64,000 nt of DNA from an uncultured Aquimarina sp. (GTDB taxonomy: Bacteria; Bacteroidota; Bacteroidia; Flavobacteriales; Flavobacteriaceae). Shown piece by piece: positions 24,964-33,854 of the stretch. The stretch spans positions 1 through 64,000 of the forward strand of contig NZ_CANLMP010000010.1 in assembly GCF_947492405.1 (NCBI RefSeq), given 5' to 3'. The notes under the pieces are model-generated. The model was not told the origin of the DNA. It saw only the letters and a program-made list of their open reading frames with translations, and did no database searches. A program made the position numbers and the translations under genes. Every line of letters begins with the position of its first letter. The first letter of the stretch is position 1.

Positions 24964-26016
24964 ATGATTTTTCCTAAAAAACTCATTTCGTGGTACTTAC
25001 AAAACAAAAGATCGATGCCTTGGAGAGAAACTAACGATCCATACCACATTTGGTTAAGCGAAATTATACTTCAGCAGACACGAGTTGCTCAAGGATTACC
25101 ATATTATTTGTCATTTACCGATCAATATCCGACAGTTTTTGACTTAGCAAATGCAAAAGAAGAGCAGGTATTAAAATTATGGCAGGGATTAGGGTATTAT
25201 TCCAGGGCAAGGAACTTACACACAACAGCAAAATATATTGCTGGTGAGCTCAATGGTATTTTTCCTTCTACTTATAATGACTTGTTAAAACTTAAGGGTG
25301 TTGGTGATTATACGGCAAGTGCTATCGCTTCTATATGTTATAATGAAGTGGTTCCTGTAGTAGATGGTAATGTATATAGAGTTTTGTCTAGGTATTTTAA
25401 TATTGATACTCCTATTAATAGTACACAAGGTATTAAAGAGTTTAAAAAAATTGCTTTTGAGTTTATAGACCCAGAACAACCGGCAACATATAACCAAGCT
25501 ATTATGGAGTTTGGAGCATTACAGTGTAAGCCACAAAATCCTTATTGTATTGTGTGTCCTCTAAATGATAGTTGTGAATCCTTAAAAAAAGGCACTGTTT
25601 CCTCCTTGCCTGTGAAACTTAAAAAGTTAAAAGTTAAGAAACGATATTTTAGTTATTTGATATTTTCTATAAATGAAGAGCAAACTATTATAAAACAAAG
25701 AACGGGTAAAGGAATTTGGCAAAATCTATATGAGTTTCCATTAATAGAAAGTGATAAAGATGTAGATCTAACTTATATAAAGGAGCAGGAAGATTTTAAA
25801 AACTTAATGGGTACCAAACCATATGATATTACACTTTATAAAGATGAATTTAAAGTTCATAAGCTATCTCATCAGCACCTATATACTCGTTTTTATGTCG
25901 TAAAAATGAATGAAAAACCAGAAATAAATGGTGAATTAGACCTAGTAGAAATCGAAAAAATTAGGGAATACCCTGTCCCGATACTATTAGGTAATTTTAT
26001 AGATAGCTTTTTTTAG
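24964..26016 (+). CDS. mutY: A/G-specific adenine glycosylase MutY
   Basis: 350 residues. Catalytic region with LSEIILQQTRV (Glu), the helix-hairpin-helix LKGVGDYTASAIAS followed by VVDGNVYRVLSRY (catalytic Asp), and the [4Fe-4S] cluster Cys set in CKPQNPYCIVCPLNDSC. The C-terminal part (about 225-345) is the NUDIX-like 8-oxoG recognition domain. It removes A opposite 8-oxoG. It heads the flavobacterial mutY-ssb-gldE-gldD cluster. Confidence 0.96.
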   Translation: MIFPKKLISWYLQNKRSMPWRETNDPYHIWLSEIILQQTRVAQGLPYYLSFTDQYPTVFDLANAKEEQVLKLWQGLGYYSRARNLHTTAKYIAGELNGIFPSTYNDLLKLKGVGDYTASAIASICYNEVVPVVDGNVYRVLSRYFNIDTPINSTQGIKEFKKIAFEFIDPEQPATYNQAIMEFGALQCKPQNPYCIVCPLNDSCESLKKGTVSSLPVKLKKLKVKKRYFSYLIFSINEEQTIIKQRTGKGIWQNLYEFPLIESDKDVDLTYIKEQEDFKNLMGTKPYDITLYKDEFKVHKLSHQHLYTRFYVVKMNEKPEINGELDLVEIEKIREYPVPILLGNFIDSFF

Positions 26017-26059
26017 GTATGACGCTTTTTTATTACATTTACTATAAATAATAAAGAGT

Positions 26060-26521
26060 ATGTCTGGAACGTTGAATAAAGTAATGCTTATTGGCCATAC
26101 AGGTGATGAAGTAAAGATGCATTATTTTGAAGGAGGGAATTGTATAGGTAGGTTTCCGTTGGCAACTAATGATTCTTATGTAAATAAAACTACTGGAGAT
26201 AGAGTTACTTCTACAGAATGGCATAATATTGTAGTGCGAAATAAAGCCGCAGAAATCTGCGAGAAATACCTTAAAAAAGGAGATAAAGTATATATCGAGG
26301 GTCGTCTTAAAACCAGAAAATGGCAGGATGATCAAGGAAAAGACAGATATAGTACAGAAATACAATGTACCGATTTTACATTTTTAACTCCTAAAACTGA
26401 AGGTCAGCACTCTGAAATAGTTGCAGAAAAACAACCGGCTATAAATAAGCCATTGGTTGATAACTCGCAATTGGTTTCATCTTCACCCACAGAAATGGAA
26501 GAAGATGATCTTCCGTTTTAA
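26060..26521 (+). CDS. ssb: single-stranded DNA-binding protein
   Basis: 153 residues. N-terminal OB fold (MSGTLNKVMLIGHTGDEVKM, STEWHNIVVRNKAAEICEKYLKKGDKVYIEGRL) to about residue 110, a flexible linker, and the acidic C-terminal tip EEDDLPF that recruits repair and replication proteins. It follows mutY by 43 bp. The same tip ends the DUF3127 protein at 56980-57354. Confidence 0.97.
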   Translation: MSGTLNKVMLIGHTGDEVKMHYFEGGNCIGRFPLATNDSYVNKTTGDRVTSTEWHNIVVRNKAAEICEKYLKKGDKVYIEGRLKTRKWQDDQGKDRYSTEIQCTDFTFLTPKTEGQHSEIVAEKQPAINKPLVDNSQLVSSSPTEMEEDDLPF

Positions 26522-26545
26522 TATGTTTAACTAAACAGATATAAT

Positions 26546-27871
26546 TTGGACCCTGATCCTGAACCGTTGTTTATTTTATTATTTGCTTTTGATTCTATGC
26601 AGGCAATTAATTTGCTTGTCCTTATATTACTATTGATTTGTTCTGCCCTCATATCCGGTAGTGAGGTTTCATTATTTTCGCTAACTCCTTCAGATCTAAA
26701 AGCGGAAGATGAGGATGCAACGATCAATCAAAAAATAATTTCAAAATTACTTAATAGACCCAAGAAACTATTAGCAACAATATTGGTAGCAAATAACTTT
26801 ATCAATATTGCAATTGTTTTACTTTTTGATAGCTTAGGTGAAGTTTATTTTAAGGACCTTAATATTGTTTGGTGGGGTTGGGTAGATGTGAGGTTTGTTG
26901 TAGAGGTGATTGTTGTAGCATTCCTTATATTATTATTTGGTGAAATACTACCAAAGATATATGCCAGTAGAAACAATGTGAAGTTTGCTAACTTTATGGC
27001 ACGACCACTAAGAGTGTTGGATTGGATTATTACTCCTATTAGTTTGCCGATGAGAAGCATAACCATACGTATTCATAATAGGTTAGGTAAGCAGAAATCA
27101 AATATAAGCGTAGATCAGTTATCACAAGCGCTAGAGTTAACTTCGGATACTGATACAACTTCCGAAGAGAAAAAAATTCTGGAAGGGATTGTGTCTTTTG
27201 GGAATACCGATACCAAACAGGTCATGAAACCGAGAATTGATATTTTTGCGTTAAATCAAGACATGGAATATGCTGAAATTATTCCAGAAATTATTGAAAA
27301 TGGATATTCTAGAATTCCGGTATATCAGGATAGTATTGATAAGGTGATAGGGATTCTTTATGTAAAGGATTTATTGCCTTATATTAATCATAAAAACTTT
27401 GATTGGGTGGTTTTGGCAAGAGAGCCTTATTTTGTTCCAGAGAATAAGAAGTTAGATGATTTACTTAATGATTTTAAAGATAAAAAAAATCATTTGGCTA
27501 TTGTAGTAGATGAGTATGGCGGGACAAGTGGTTTGATTTCGTTAGAGGATATTATTGAAGAAATTGTTGGTGATATTAGTGATGAATTTGATGATGAGGA
27601 TTTGATATTCTCTAAGCTAGATGATAATAATTATGTTTTTGAAGGAAGAACATCATTAAAGGATTTTTATAAAGTAGTGAAGTTAGAAGATCATTCTGTT
27701 TTTGAGAACAAAAAAGGAGATGCAGAAACTATCGCAGGATTATTGTTAGAGATATCCGGCAGCTTTCCAAAAAGAGGAGATATAATTACGGTAGAGTCAT
27801 ATACTTTTAAGATAGAATCCTTGGACAATAAACGAATTAAAAGGATAAAATTAACGATTAATGAAGCGTAG
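26546..27871 (+). CDS. gldE: gliding motility-associated protein GldE (CorC/HlyC family)
   Basis: 441 residues from a TTG start (MDPDPEPLFILLFAFDSMQ), chosen because it is 24 bp after ssb and gives the expected N-terminus. CNNM/DUF21 membrane domain about 18-200 (SALISGSEVSLFSL, FGEILPKIYASRN), two CBS domains about 215-340 (SRIPVYQDSIDKVIGILYVKDLL; DEYGGTSGLISLEDIIEEIVG), and a C-terminal CorC_HlyC domain. GldE supports GldD function in Flavobacterium gliding. Its stop overlaps the gldD start by 11 bp. Confidence 0.93.
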   Translation: MDPDPEPLFILLFAFDSMQAINLLVLILLLICSALISGSEVSLFSLTPSDLKAEDEDATINQKIISKLLNRPKKLLATILVANNFINIAIVLLFDSLGEVYFKDLNIVWWGWVDVRFVVEVIVVAFLILLFGEILPKIYASRNNVKFANFMARPLRVLDWIITPISLPMRSITIRIHNRLGKQKSNISVDQLSQALELTSDTDTTSEEKKILEGIVSFGNTDTKQVMKPRIDIFALNQDMEYAEIIPEIIENGYSRIPVYQDSIDKVIGILYVKDLLPYINHKNFDWVVLAREPYFVPENKKLDDLLNDFKDKKNHLAIVVDEYGGTSGLISLEDIIEEIVGDISDEFDDEDLIFSKLDDNNYVFEGRTSLKDFYKVVKLEDHSVFENKKGDAETIAGLLLEISGSFPKRGDIITVESYTFKIESLDNKRIKRIKLTINEA

Positions 27872-28433
27872 ACTTAGTAGATTTATAGTGGTAATTCTGG
27901 CGTGTGCTTTGTGTTCTTGTGGAGGAGAGATATTGCCCAAGCCTAAAGGAATGCTAAGGCTAACTTATCCTGCACCAAAATATGAACAAGCATTATTAGA
28001 TTGCTCTTATAATTTTGAAAAAAACAATATTTCAGTGTTTGAAAAGGCGAAAAACAGGAAGAAATGTTGGTATAATATCGAATATCCAAAGTTAAACGCT
28101 ACGGTCTATATTTCTTATTATGACATAAATAATAACCTGGATTCTTTATTAAGAGATGCACAAAATCTTACGCAAGAGCATTTTATAAAAGCGGATGCTA
28201 TACAGCCAAAAGATTTTGTTTATCCAGAGAAAAAGGTATATGGTAGAATATACGAAGTAACAGGAAATGCAGCTTCTTCTTGTCAGTTTTATGTAACAGA
28301 TAGTATTAATCATTTTGTATCTGGTTCGGTTTATTTTAAGGTGAAACCAAACTATGATTCTATTCTTCCGGCGGCAAAATATTTACGAAATGACATTATT
28401 CATTTTATGGAGACTGTCCAATGGAAAGAATAA
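27861..28433 (+). CDS. gldD: gliding motility lipoprotein GldD
   Basis: 190 residues with lipoprotein signal ending LCSC (GGEILPKPKG follows) and the conserved start of the mature protein, KPKGMLRLTYPAPKYE. GldD is an essential gliding/type IX secretion-associated lipoprotein in Flavobacterium. It overlaps gldE, as in other Flavobacteriia, so the two are translationally coupled. The signature places the organism among gliding-capable or type IX-secreting Bacteroidota. Confidence 0.94.
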   Translation: MKRRLSRFIVVILACALCSCGGEILPKPKGMLRLTYPAPKYEQALLDCSYNFEKNNISVFEKAKNRKKCWYNIEYPKLNATVYISYYDINNNLDSLLRDAQNLTQEHFIKADAIQPKDFVYPEKKVYGRIYEVTGNAASSCQFYVTDSINHFVSGSVYFKVKPNYDSILPAAKYLRNDIIHFMETVQWKE

Positions 28434-28515
28434 CGCTAAACGTTAGTTAATTTTTCCACATACTACATCGTTACTTTCATAATTTTAGTGATTTTTGCAG
28501 CTTATAAAACGGCAC

Positions 28516-29406
28516 ATGCAAAACGCAAAATTAAAATGGATATACCTGGTTGTACTATCATTGGTTTGGGGTAGTTCATTTATCCTAATAAAAAAATCAT
28601 TGATAGGTCTAACACCGATGCAATTGGGAGCCTTAAGAACATTATTTGCAGCCTTTTTTTTGTTTCTGATTGGCTTTAGAAGTATGAAGACCATTAAGAA
28701 GAAAGAATGGAAATGGATTGTTATTTCTGGTTTTTTAGGCACATTTATTCCGGCATTCTTATTTGCCTTTGCAGAAACAGAAATTGATAGTGGTATAGCT
28801 TCAGTTCTTAATTCTACTACACCCTTGGTCACATTGATTCTAGGTGCTTTAGTCTTTTCAATTCATTTTAGCAGAAACCAGTTAATTGGTGTTGTTGTTG
28901 GGTTAATTGGATGTTTAGCGTTAATATTCGAAGGTGCTTCTGTAAATCCTAATCAGAATTATTGGTATGCATCATTAGTGCTTTGTGCTTCTGTTTGTTA
29001 TGCGATGAATGTGAATATTATAAAACGCTACATGCAGCAAATATCACCCATGGCAATCGCTAATGGAAATTTTATTGTGCTGGTAATTCCTTCGCTTTTG
29101 GTATTGTATTACTCAGGTTTTTTTGATGAGAAAGTAATTACAAATTCTACAATGCATACAAGTTTGATTTATATATCAATTCTTGCAGTAGTAGGAACAG
29201 GAATTGCTAAAGTGTTGTTTAATAAATTGGTGCAAATCAGTAGTCCTGTTTTTGCTACTTCTGTTACATATACAATTCCAATAGTAGCCTTGATGTGGGG
29301 ATTAATGGATGGAGAAGAATTTTCTTTTTATCAGGTAATTGCGGCTGGAATTATAATTTTAGGAGTTTATATTGCAAACCGCAAAAAAATACAAACCCAC
29401 TCTTAG
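28516..29406 (+). CDS. EamA/DMT-family permease
   Basis: 296 residues with ten predicted membrane helices in two EamA halves (LVLSLVWGSSFILIKKSL in half one; ASVCYAMNVNIIKRYM opening half two). Start at ATG 28516; an upstream TTG at 28495 is in frame but not needed. Drug/metabolite transporter family; substrate cannot be inferred. It stands alone, about 80 bp after gldD. Confidence 0.85.
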   Translation: MQNAKLKWIYLVVLSLVWGSSFILIKKSLIGLTPMQLGALRTLFAAFFLFLIGFRSMKTIKKKEWKWIVISGFLGTFIPAFLFAFAETEIDSGIASVLNSTTPLVTLILGALVFSIHFSRNQLIGVVVGLIGCLALIFEGASVNPNQNYWYASLVLCASVCYAMNVNIIKRYMQQISPMAIANGNFIVLVIPSLLVLYYSGFFDEKVITNSTMHTSLIYISILAVVGTGIAKVLFNKLVQISSPVFATSVTYTIPIVALMWGLMDGEEFSFYQVIAAGIIILGVYIANRKKIQTHS

Positions 29407-29656
29407 ATCTGTGAACGCTTATTTCTCAATTTTTTAGATTACATTTCGTTTAAAAGTTGCTTGTTATACCTTCTTATTTATTTTTCATTAGTAATAATTT
29501 TATCAATTGAGTTTGTGTGTGAGACTTCATGTTGTCATGATTTTGATAAAAAATAATGAAAGGCTAAGTGCTTTGTTTATAATAAATTAACAGTTTTTTA
29601 AGCCTGAAAATCGTTAATAATCCATAAATTTCTGTTAAATCCAAATAAGAGAAATT

Positions 29657-30130
29657 ATGAAAAAGTCTACAATCCCTGTTAAGTATGGTGTTATGATTGC
29701 AATTGGACTGATTGCTTATTTTTTAATTTTGTCATTAATTGGAGTGCAAACCAATCCTATCTTTAGTCTGGGTAATGGAATCATAGTAGCATTTGGATTA
29801 TATAAAGCTATAAAAGATTATAAGCTCGAAAAAGGGAATGCTTTTGAATATCAAAAGGGTTTTATGGCTGGATTATTTACAGGATTTAATGCAACACTTA
29901 TTTTTACTGTTTTCTTTGCGATTTATGTAACTAATATCAATACTAATTTTCTCCCAGAAATGCTTGCTAATTGGAGTTCTCACTACCATGTAGGCGTAGG
30001 AATTGTAGTTTTTGTGGCGGCTATTATGGGTTTTGCAACTACATTTGTGCTAACTCTTTCTTTTATGCAGTTGTTTAAAGACAGTTGGAATATTAGAAAA
30101 AAGCATAATTCGAACCCTATAAAGGCGTAA
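29657..30130 (+). CDS. DUF4199 membrane protein
   Basis: 157 residues with four membrane helices (VMIAIGLIAYFLILSLIG; NGIIVAFGLYKAIKDYK; FNATLIFTVFFAIYV; VGIVVFVAAIMGFATTFVL) and the DUF4199 pattern KDYKLEKGNAFEYQKGF between helices two and three. Function unknown. About 250 bp of AT-rich sequence with no gene precede it. Confidence 0.8.
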   Translation: MKKSTIPVKYGVMIAIGLIAYFLILSLIGVQTNPIFSLGNGIIVAFGLYKAIKDYKLEKGNAFEYQKGFMAGLFTGFNATLIFTVFFAIYVTNINTNFLPEMLANWSSHYHVGVGIVVFVAAIMGFATTFVLTLSFMQLFKDSWNIRKKHNSNPIKA

Positions 30131-30134
30131 AATG

Positions 30135-30165
30135 TTTGTCAGTTAATTAATTAGGAGTATATTTG
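30135..30165 (+). promoter_or_regulatory. rplU-rpmA promoter
   Basis: TTTG (30135-30138), 19-bp spacer, TATATTTG (30158-30165): a textbook Bacteroidota sigma-A promoter. It leaves about a 55-nt leader before rplU. Confidence 0.85.
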
Positions 30166-30227
30166 CAACCGCTTATTTTAATAGGCGCAGTTCTTTAGAT
30201 ATAAAAAAATTAATTAAACGTTACGCT

Positions 30228-30917
30228 ATGTACGCAATTGTAGAGATAGCAGGGCAGCAATTTAAAGTTGCGAAAGACCAAAAAGTTTTTGTTCATCGTT
30301 TAGCAGGAGAAGAAGGAGATAAAGTTTCTTTTGACAAAGTTCTTCTTACTGCAGATGGAGATAATGTTACTTTAGGCGCCCCGGCTATAGATGGAGCTCA
30401 AGTAGGAGCTAAAATCACAAGACACCTAAAAGGTGATAAAGTTATTGTTTTCAAGAAAAAGAGACGTAAAGGATACCGTGTTAAAAATGGTCACCGTCAA
30501 TCTCTTACTGAAATCGTAATCGAAAGTATAGTTGCCTCTGGAGCAAAGAAAGCTGCTCCTAAAAAGGAAACTAAGAAAGCTGCACCAAAAGCTGAAAAGA
30601 AAGTAGAAGCTAAGCCTGCTGCTCCTAAAAAAGCAGAAGCACCAAAGAAAGCTGCTCCTAAAAAATCAGCCAAAGCAGATGATCTTAAAAAAATTGAAGG
30701 TATTGGACCAAAAATTGCATCTACATTGGTAGAAGCAGGGATCAGTACATTTGCTGATTTAGCAAAGACAGATGCTGCTAAAATTTCTGAAATTATAGCA
30801 GATGTACGTGGAAATCACGTTACAGATACTTGGCCAGCACAAGCGAAACTTGCTGCAGAAGGTAAGTGGGATGAATTAAAGAAATGGCAAGACGAATTAG
30901 ATGGTGGTAAAGCTTAA
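30228..30917 (+). CDS. rplU: 50S ribosomal protein L21 with helix-hairpin-helix C-terminal extension
   Basis: 229 residues, about twice the usual L21 length. Residues 1-103 are L21 (MYAIVEIAGQQFKVAKDQK; FKKKRRKGYRVKNGHRQ), about 104-150 a Lys/Ala/Pro-rich linker, and about 151-229 a domain beginning DDLKKIEGIGPKIASTLVEA, a helix-hairpin-helix with a second helical part (VTDTWPAQAKLAAEGKWDEL). The extension is known in many Flavobacteriia; its job is not. It is followed by rpmA, the universal partner gene. Confidence 0.95.
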   Translation: MYAIVEIAGQQFKVAKDQKVFVHRLAGEEGDKVSFDKVLLTADGDNVTLGAPAIDGAQVGAKITRHLKGDKVIVFKKKRRKGYRVKNGHRQSLTEIVIESIVASGAKKAAPKKETKKAAPKAEKKVEAKPAAPKKAEAPKKAAPKKSAKADDLKKIEGIGPKIASTLVEAGISTFADLAKTDAAKISEIIADVRGNHVTDTWPAQAKLAAEGKWDELKKWQDELDGGKA

Positions 30918-30963
30918 TTGCACAACATCTAATTTTAAGTTTAACATATAAAACCTTAAGAAA

Positions 30964-31224
30964 ATGGCTCATAAAAAAGGAGTTGGTAGTTCTAAGAATG
31001 GTAGAGAATCAGAATCGAAACGTTTAGGTGTGAAGATTTTTGGTGGACAAGCTGCCATCGCTGGTAACATCATTGTAAGACAAAGAGGTACAGCACACAA
31101 ACCAGGTGAGAATGTGTACGCTGGTAAAGATCATACACTACACGCTAAAGTGGACGGTATGGTGAAGTTTACTAAAAAGAGAGATAATAAATCTTATGTT
31201 TCTATAGTTCCTTTTGAAGCATAA
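30964..31224 (+). CDS. rpmA: 50S ribosomal protein L27
   Basis: 86 residues starting MAHKKGVGSSKNGRESESK, with no N-terminal cleavable extension as found in Firmicutes. GNIIVRQRGTAHKPGENV is the family core. Co-transcribed with rplU (46-bp gap) and followed by a strong terminator. Confidence 0.97.
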   Translation: MAHKKGVGSSKNGRESESKRLGVKIFGGQAAIAGNIIVRQRGTAHKPGENVYAGKDHTLHAKVDGMVKFTKKRDNKSYVSIVPFEA

Positions 31225-31250
31225 GGATATTTTCCTTTGTTACATATATA

Positions 31251-31289
31251 AAACTCATTTCAAGTTAGCTTGAAATGAGTTTTTTGTTT
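31251..31289 (+). terminator. bidirectional terminator after rpmA
   Basis: AAACTCATTTCAAG, four-base loop, CTTGAAATGAGTTT then a T-run. A 14-bp perfect stem shared with the convergent gene ending at 31294. Confidence 0.93.
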
Positions 31290-31293
31290 TTTA

Positions 31294-31908
31294 TTAATGC
31301 AATAAGCAAATATTTTCTACATCAGTTTTTTGAAATTTTATCAACTGAGCATAACGGTTTAAAATTTCTTTAGTGTTCTCTATATCACACAAAATCTCTT
31401 TGTTTTCAAAATATGCAGATGGATCGGTGTGTTTTTCTTTAATATCAACAGTTACATCTTTATTGTCATAATGTTTGGAGAGACACTTAATTGCTTTTTC
31501 TTTGCTAATGTAGGTTCTTAACTCGGTAATGCTCCAATCTTCATCAATAGCTAACAAGGCTTCGGTGTTTTTATCATAAACAGGTTTGTCATTTTGTACG
31601 CTTTCCTCTCTAAGGGAAAAGAATAGATTCGTTTTATGTATATAATAACTGTCTAGGGTTGAATAATGTCCTTGATCAAAAGAATGGGTAATAAGCCTTA
31701 AATCGTGATCTTTATAATAAAAAATTAGGGTCCCGTTGATTCTCTCACCTTCGCAGGTATAGGTTATTTCTTTTTGTTCTAATTCTAGTTTGTTAAGTAG
31801 TGTTTCTATTTTTTTATATTCATTTCGGATACCTTCTATATTATCTATAGCATTCTGTCCGAAACCAAAAAAAGAGACAAGCGAGGAAAAAAAGAGTAGT
31901 AATTTCAT
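31294..31908 (-). CDS. hypothetical secreted protein (204 aa)
   Basis: Start chosen at 31908 (MKLLLFFSSLVSFFGFGQ, a signal peptide); upstream ATGs at 31926 and 31956 are possible but add residues before the signal. The mature part is beta-rich with a central IFYYKDHDLRLITHSFDQG and four Cys. No recognised domain. It is divergent from the gene at 31979, with a 70-bp shared intergenic region. Confidence 0.6.
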   Translation of the reverse strand: MKLLLFFSSLVSFFGFGQNAIDNIEGIRNEYKKIETLLNKLELEQKEITYTCEGERINGTLIFYYKDHDLRLITHSFDQGHYSTLDSYYIHKTNLFFSLREESVQNDKPVYDKNTEALLAIDEDWSITELRTYISKEKAIKCLSKHYDNKDVTVDIKEKHTDPSAYFENKEILCDIENTKEILNRYAQLIKFQKTDVENICLLH

Positions 31909-31978
31909 CAAACTTTTAGTATACATAGCTAGTAAATATCTAAATTTACTAATCAAGAACCAAAAATGGAATGAAACT

Positions 31979-32311
31979 ATGAAGTATGTATTTATTAAAA
32001 CCTTATGTTGTTTTTTATTTTTTATAACGCTAGGAGTTTCTTCTCAGGATATACCTAAATATGATTATTTAGAGGTTATCGTGATACAGAAAGCTAATAA
32101 CAGTGGAAGAGTAAAAAGAATAAAAGTTCAGGAACAAAAATCATTAGAAGGAAAGCAGATAACAATCAAGGAACTAGAGGATCTAGAAGGAACTTCTGAT
32201 TTGCTAAACTATATGAATACTGCTAACTGGGAATTTGTAGACCGTCAATCTATAGTTTCTGAGGAAAATGATCCGGTATGGATGAGTTATATTTTTAGGA
32301 AGAGAAAATAA
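31979..32311 (+). CDS. hypothetical secreted protein (110 aa)
   Basis: Start at ATG 31979 (MKYVFIKTLCCFLFFITLG, signal peptide ending VSSQ). The small mature domain (DYLEVIVIQKANNSGRVKRI; LLNYMNTANWEFVDRQS; WMSYIFRKRK) looks like an alpha/beta fold of the kind found in small Bacteroidota periplasmic proteins. Function unknown. An in-frame extension to 31790 lies opposite another gene and is not used. Confidence 0.6.
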   Translation: MKYVFIKTLCCFLFFITLGVSSQDIPKYDYLEVIVIQKANNSGRVKRIKVQEQKSLEGKQITIKELEDLEGTSDLLNYMNTANWEFVDRQSIVSEENDPVWMSYIFRKRK

Positions 32312-32316
32312 ATAAA

Positions 32317-32343
32317 AACCCTTGCTAAAAACTAGCAAGGGTT
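32317..32343 (-). terminator. terminator of ahcY
   Basis: AACCCTTGCTA, five-base loop, TAGCAAGGGTT; on the reverse strand it is followed by TTTT. It lies 58 bp after the ahcY stop and also abuts the convergent gene ending at 32311. Confidence 0.85.
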
Positions 32344-32400
32344 CCATCTATGTTCTAACAGCGAAGCAGTCTAAAATTCCAGAAGCATCACGTTCTATTT

Positions 32401-33717
32401 TTAATATCTATAATGTTCAGGTTTGAAAGGACCTTCTACAGTTACGCCGATATATTCAGCTTGATCGTTACGTAATTCCGTAAGTTCAACTCCGATTTTA
32501 GCCAAGTGTAATTTTGCCACTTTTTCATCCAAATGTTTTGGTAGCATATAAACTTCGTTATCATAGTTTTCGCTATTTTTCCAAAGCTCAATTTGTGCTA
32601 AAGTCTGATTTGTAAATGAGTTACTCATTACAAAACTTGGGTGACCTGTTGCACATCCCAGGTTTACTAAACGACCCTCTGCAAGAATAATAACATCATT
32701 CCCATTTACATTGTATTTATCTACCTGAGGTTTAATAGTATCTTTAGTATGTCCGTGATTTTTATTTAACCAAGCCATATCGATTTCATTATCAAAATGT
32801 CCGATATTACATACAATAGCTTTGTCTTTTAAAGCTTCAAAATGATGCCCTTGAACAATATCTTTATTTCCTGTGGTAGTAATAACGATGTCGCTATTTC
32901 CGATAACGGTTTCTAGTTTTTTTACTTCAAAACCATCCATAGCTGCTTGTAAAGCGCAAATAGGATCAATTTCAGTTACAGTCACGATACTTCCAGCACC
33001 TTTAAAAGAAGCCGCTGTTCCTTTACCAACATCACCGTATCCACAAACAGTTACTCGTTTTCCGGCTAACATAATATCAGTTGCACGACGAATAGCATCT
33101 ACAGCACTTTCTTTACAACCGTACTTATTGTCAAATTTAGATTTGGTAACAGAATCATTAACGTTAATAGCAGGCATTGGTAAAGTTCCATTCTTTACTC
33201 TTTCGTATAAACGATGAACACCTGTTGTAGTTTCTTCAGATAAACCTTTGATACCTTTAGCTAATTCTGGGTAACGATCTAAAACCATGTTTGTTAAATC
33301 TCCACCATCATCAAGAATCATATTTAATGGTTTACGATCTTCTCCAAAGAATAAGGTTTGTTCGATACACCAATCAAATTCCTCTTCATTCATTCCTTTC
33401 CAGGCATATACTGGTATACCAGCATCTGCAATAGCAGCAGCTGCTTGATCCTGAGTAGAGAATATATTACAAGAGCTCCAAGTTACTTCTGCTCCAAGAG
33501 CCTGTAGTGTTTCTATTAACACCGCAGTTTGAATAGTCATATGAAGACAACCTGCAATACGAGAACCTTTTAGAGGTTGTTCGTCTTTATACTCTTCTCG
33601 AAGTGACATAAGACCTGGCATTTCGGCCTCAGCTAGTTCAATTTCTTTTCTTCCCCATGCAGCTAATGAAATGTCTTTCACCTTGTAAGGAACATAAGGT
33701 ACTGTTTTGGTACTCAT
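32401..33717 (-). CDS. ahcY: S-adenosylhomocysteine hydrolase (adenosylhomocysteinase)
   Basis: 438 residues from ATG 33717 (MSTKTVPYVPYKVKDISLA). It splits S-adenosylhomocysteine into adenosine and homocysteine. Visible: substrate motifs HMTIQTAVLIETL and NDSVTKSKFDNKYGC, the NAD-binding GYGDVGKGTAASFKGAG, and the C-terminal PKHLDEKVAKLHLAKIG and PFKPEHYRY ending. Length fits the bacterial family. A TACCTTTG promoter box lies about 110 bp upstream. Confidence 0.97.
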   Translation of the reverse strand: MSTKTVPYVPYKVKDISLAAWGRKEIELAEAEMPGLMSLREEYKDEQPLKGSRIAGCLHMTIQTAVLIETLQALGAEVTWSSCNIFSTQDQAAAAIADAGIPVYAWKGMNEEEFDWCIEQTLFFGEDRKPLNMILDDGGDLTNMVLDRYPELAKGIKGLSEETTTGVHRLYERVKNGTLPMPAINVNDSVTKSKFDNKYGCKESAVDAIRRATDIMLAGKRVTVCGYGDVGKGTAASFKGAGSIVTVTEIDPICALQAAMDGFEVKKLETVIGNSDIVITTTGNKDIVQGHHFEALKDKAIVCNIGHFDNEIDMAWLNKNHGHTKDTIKPQVDKYNVNGNDVIILAEGRLVNLGCATGHPSFVMSNSFTNQTLAQIELWKNSENYDNEVYMLPKHLDEKVAKLHLAKIGVELTELRNDQAEYIGVTVEGPFKPEHYRY

Positions 33718-33789
33718 AGTATCTGTTTTATGTTTATGAAGTGCAATAATTTTAGTATTTCGCACTAAATTATTCTAAATTCGTCCATC

Positions 33790-33832
33790 GAAAATCATGC
33801 TAATGGTTCCTGATTTTCAGTTTGCAAAGGTA
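33790..33832 (-). promoter_or_regulatory. ahcY promoter and 5' leader hairpin
   Basis: Reverse-strand TACCTTTG (33825-33832) is a -7 box. The transcript would start around 33818 with an 8-bp inverted repeat, GAAAATCA...TGATTTTC (33790-33818), at its very 5' end. About 100 nt of leader precede the ATG. The structure does not match a known SAM or SAH riboswitch that I can identify. Confidence 0.45.
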
Positions 33833-33854
33833 CATAATAACTTTAATAATTCGC

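Noticed and set aside
31790..31978. 63-residue N-terminal extension of the gene at 31979
   Set aside because: It lies opposite the divergent gene and precedes an obvious signal peptide.
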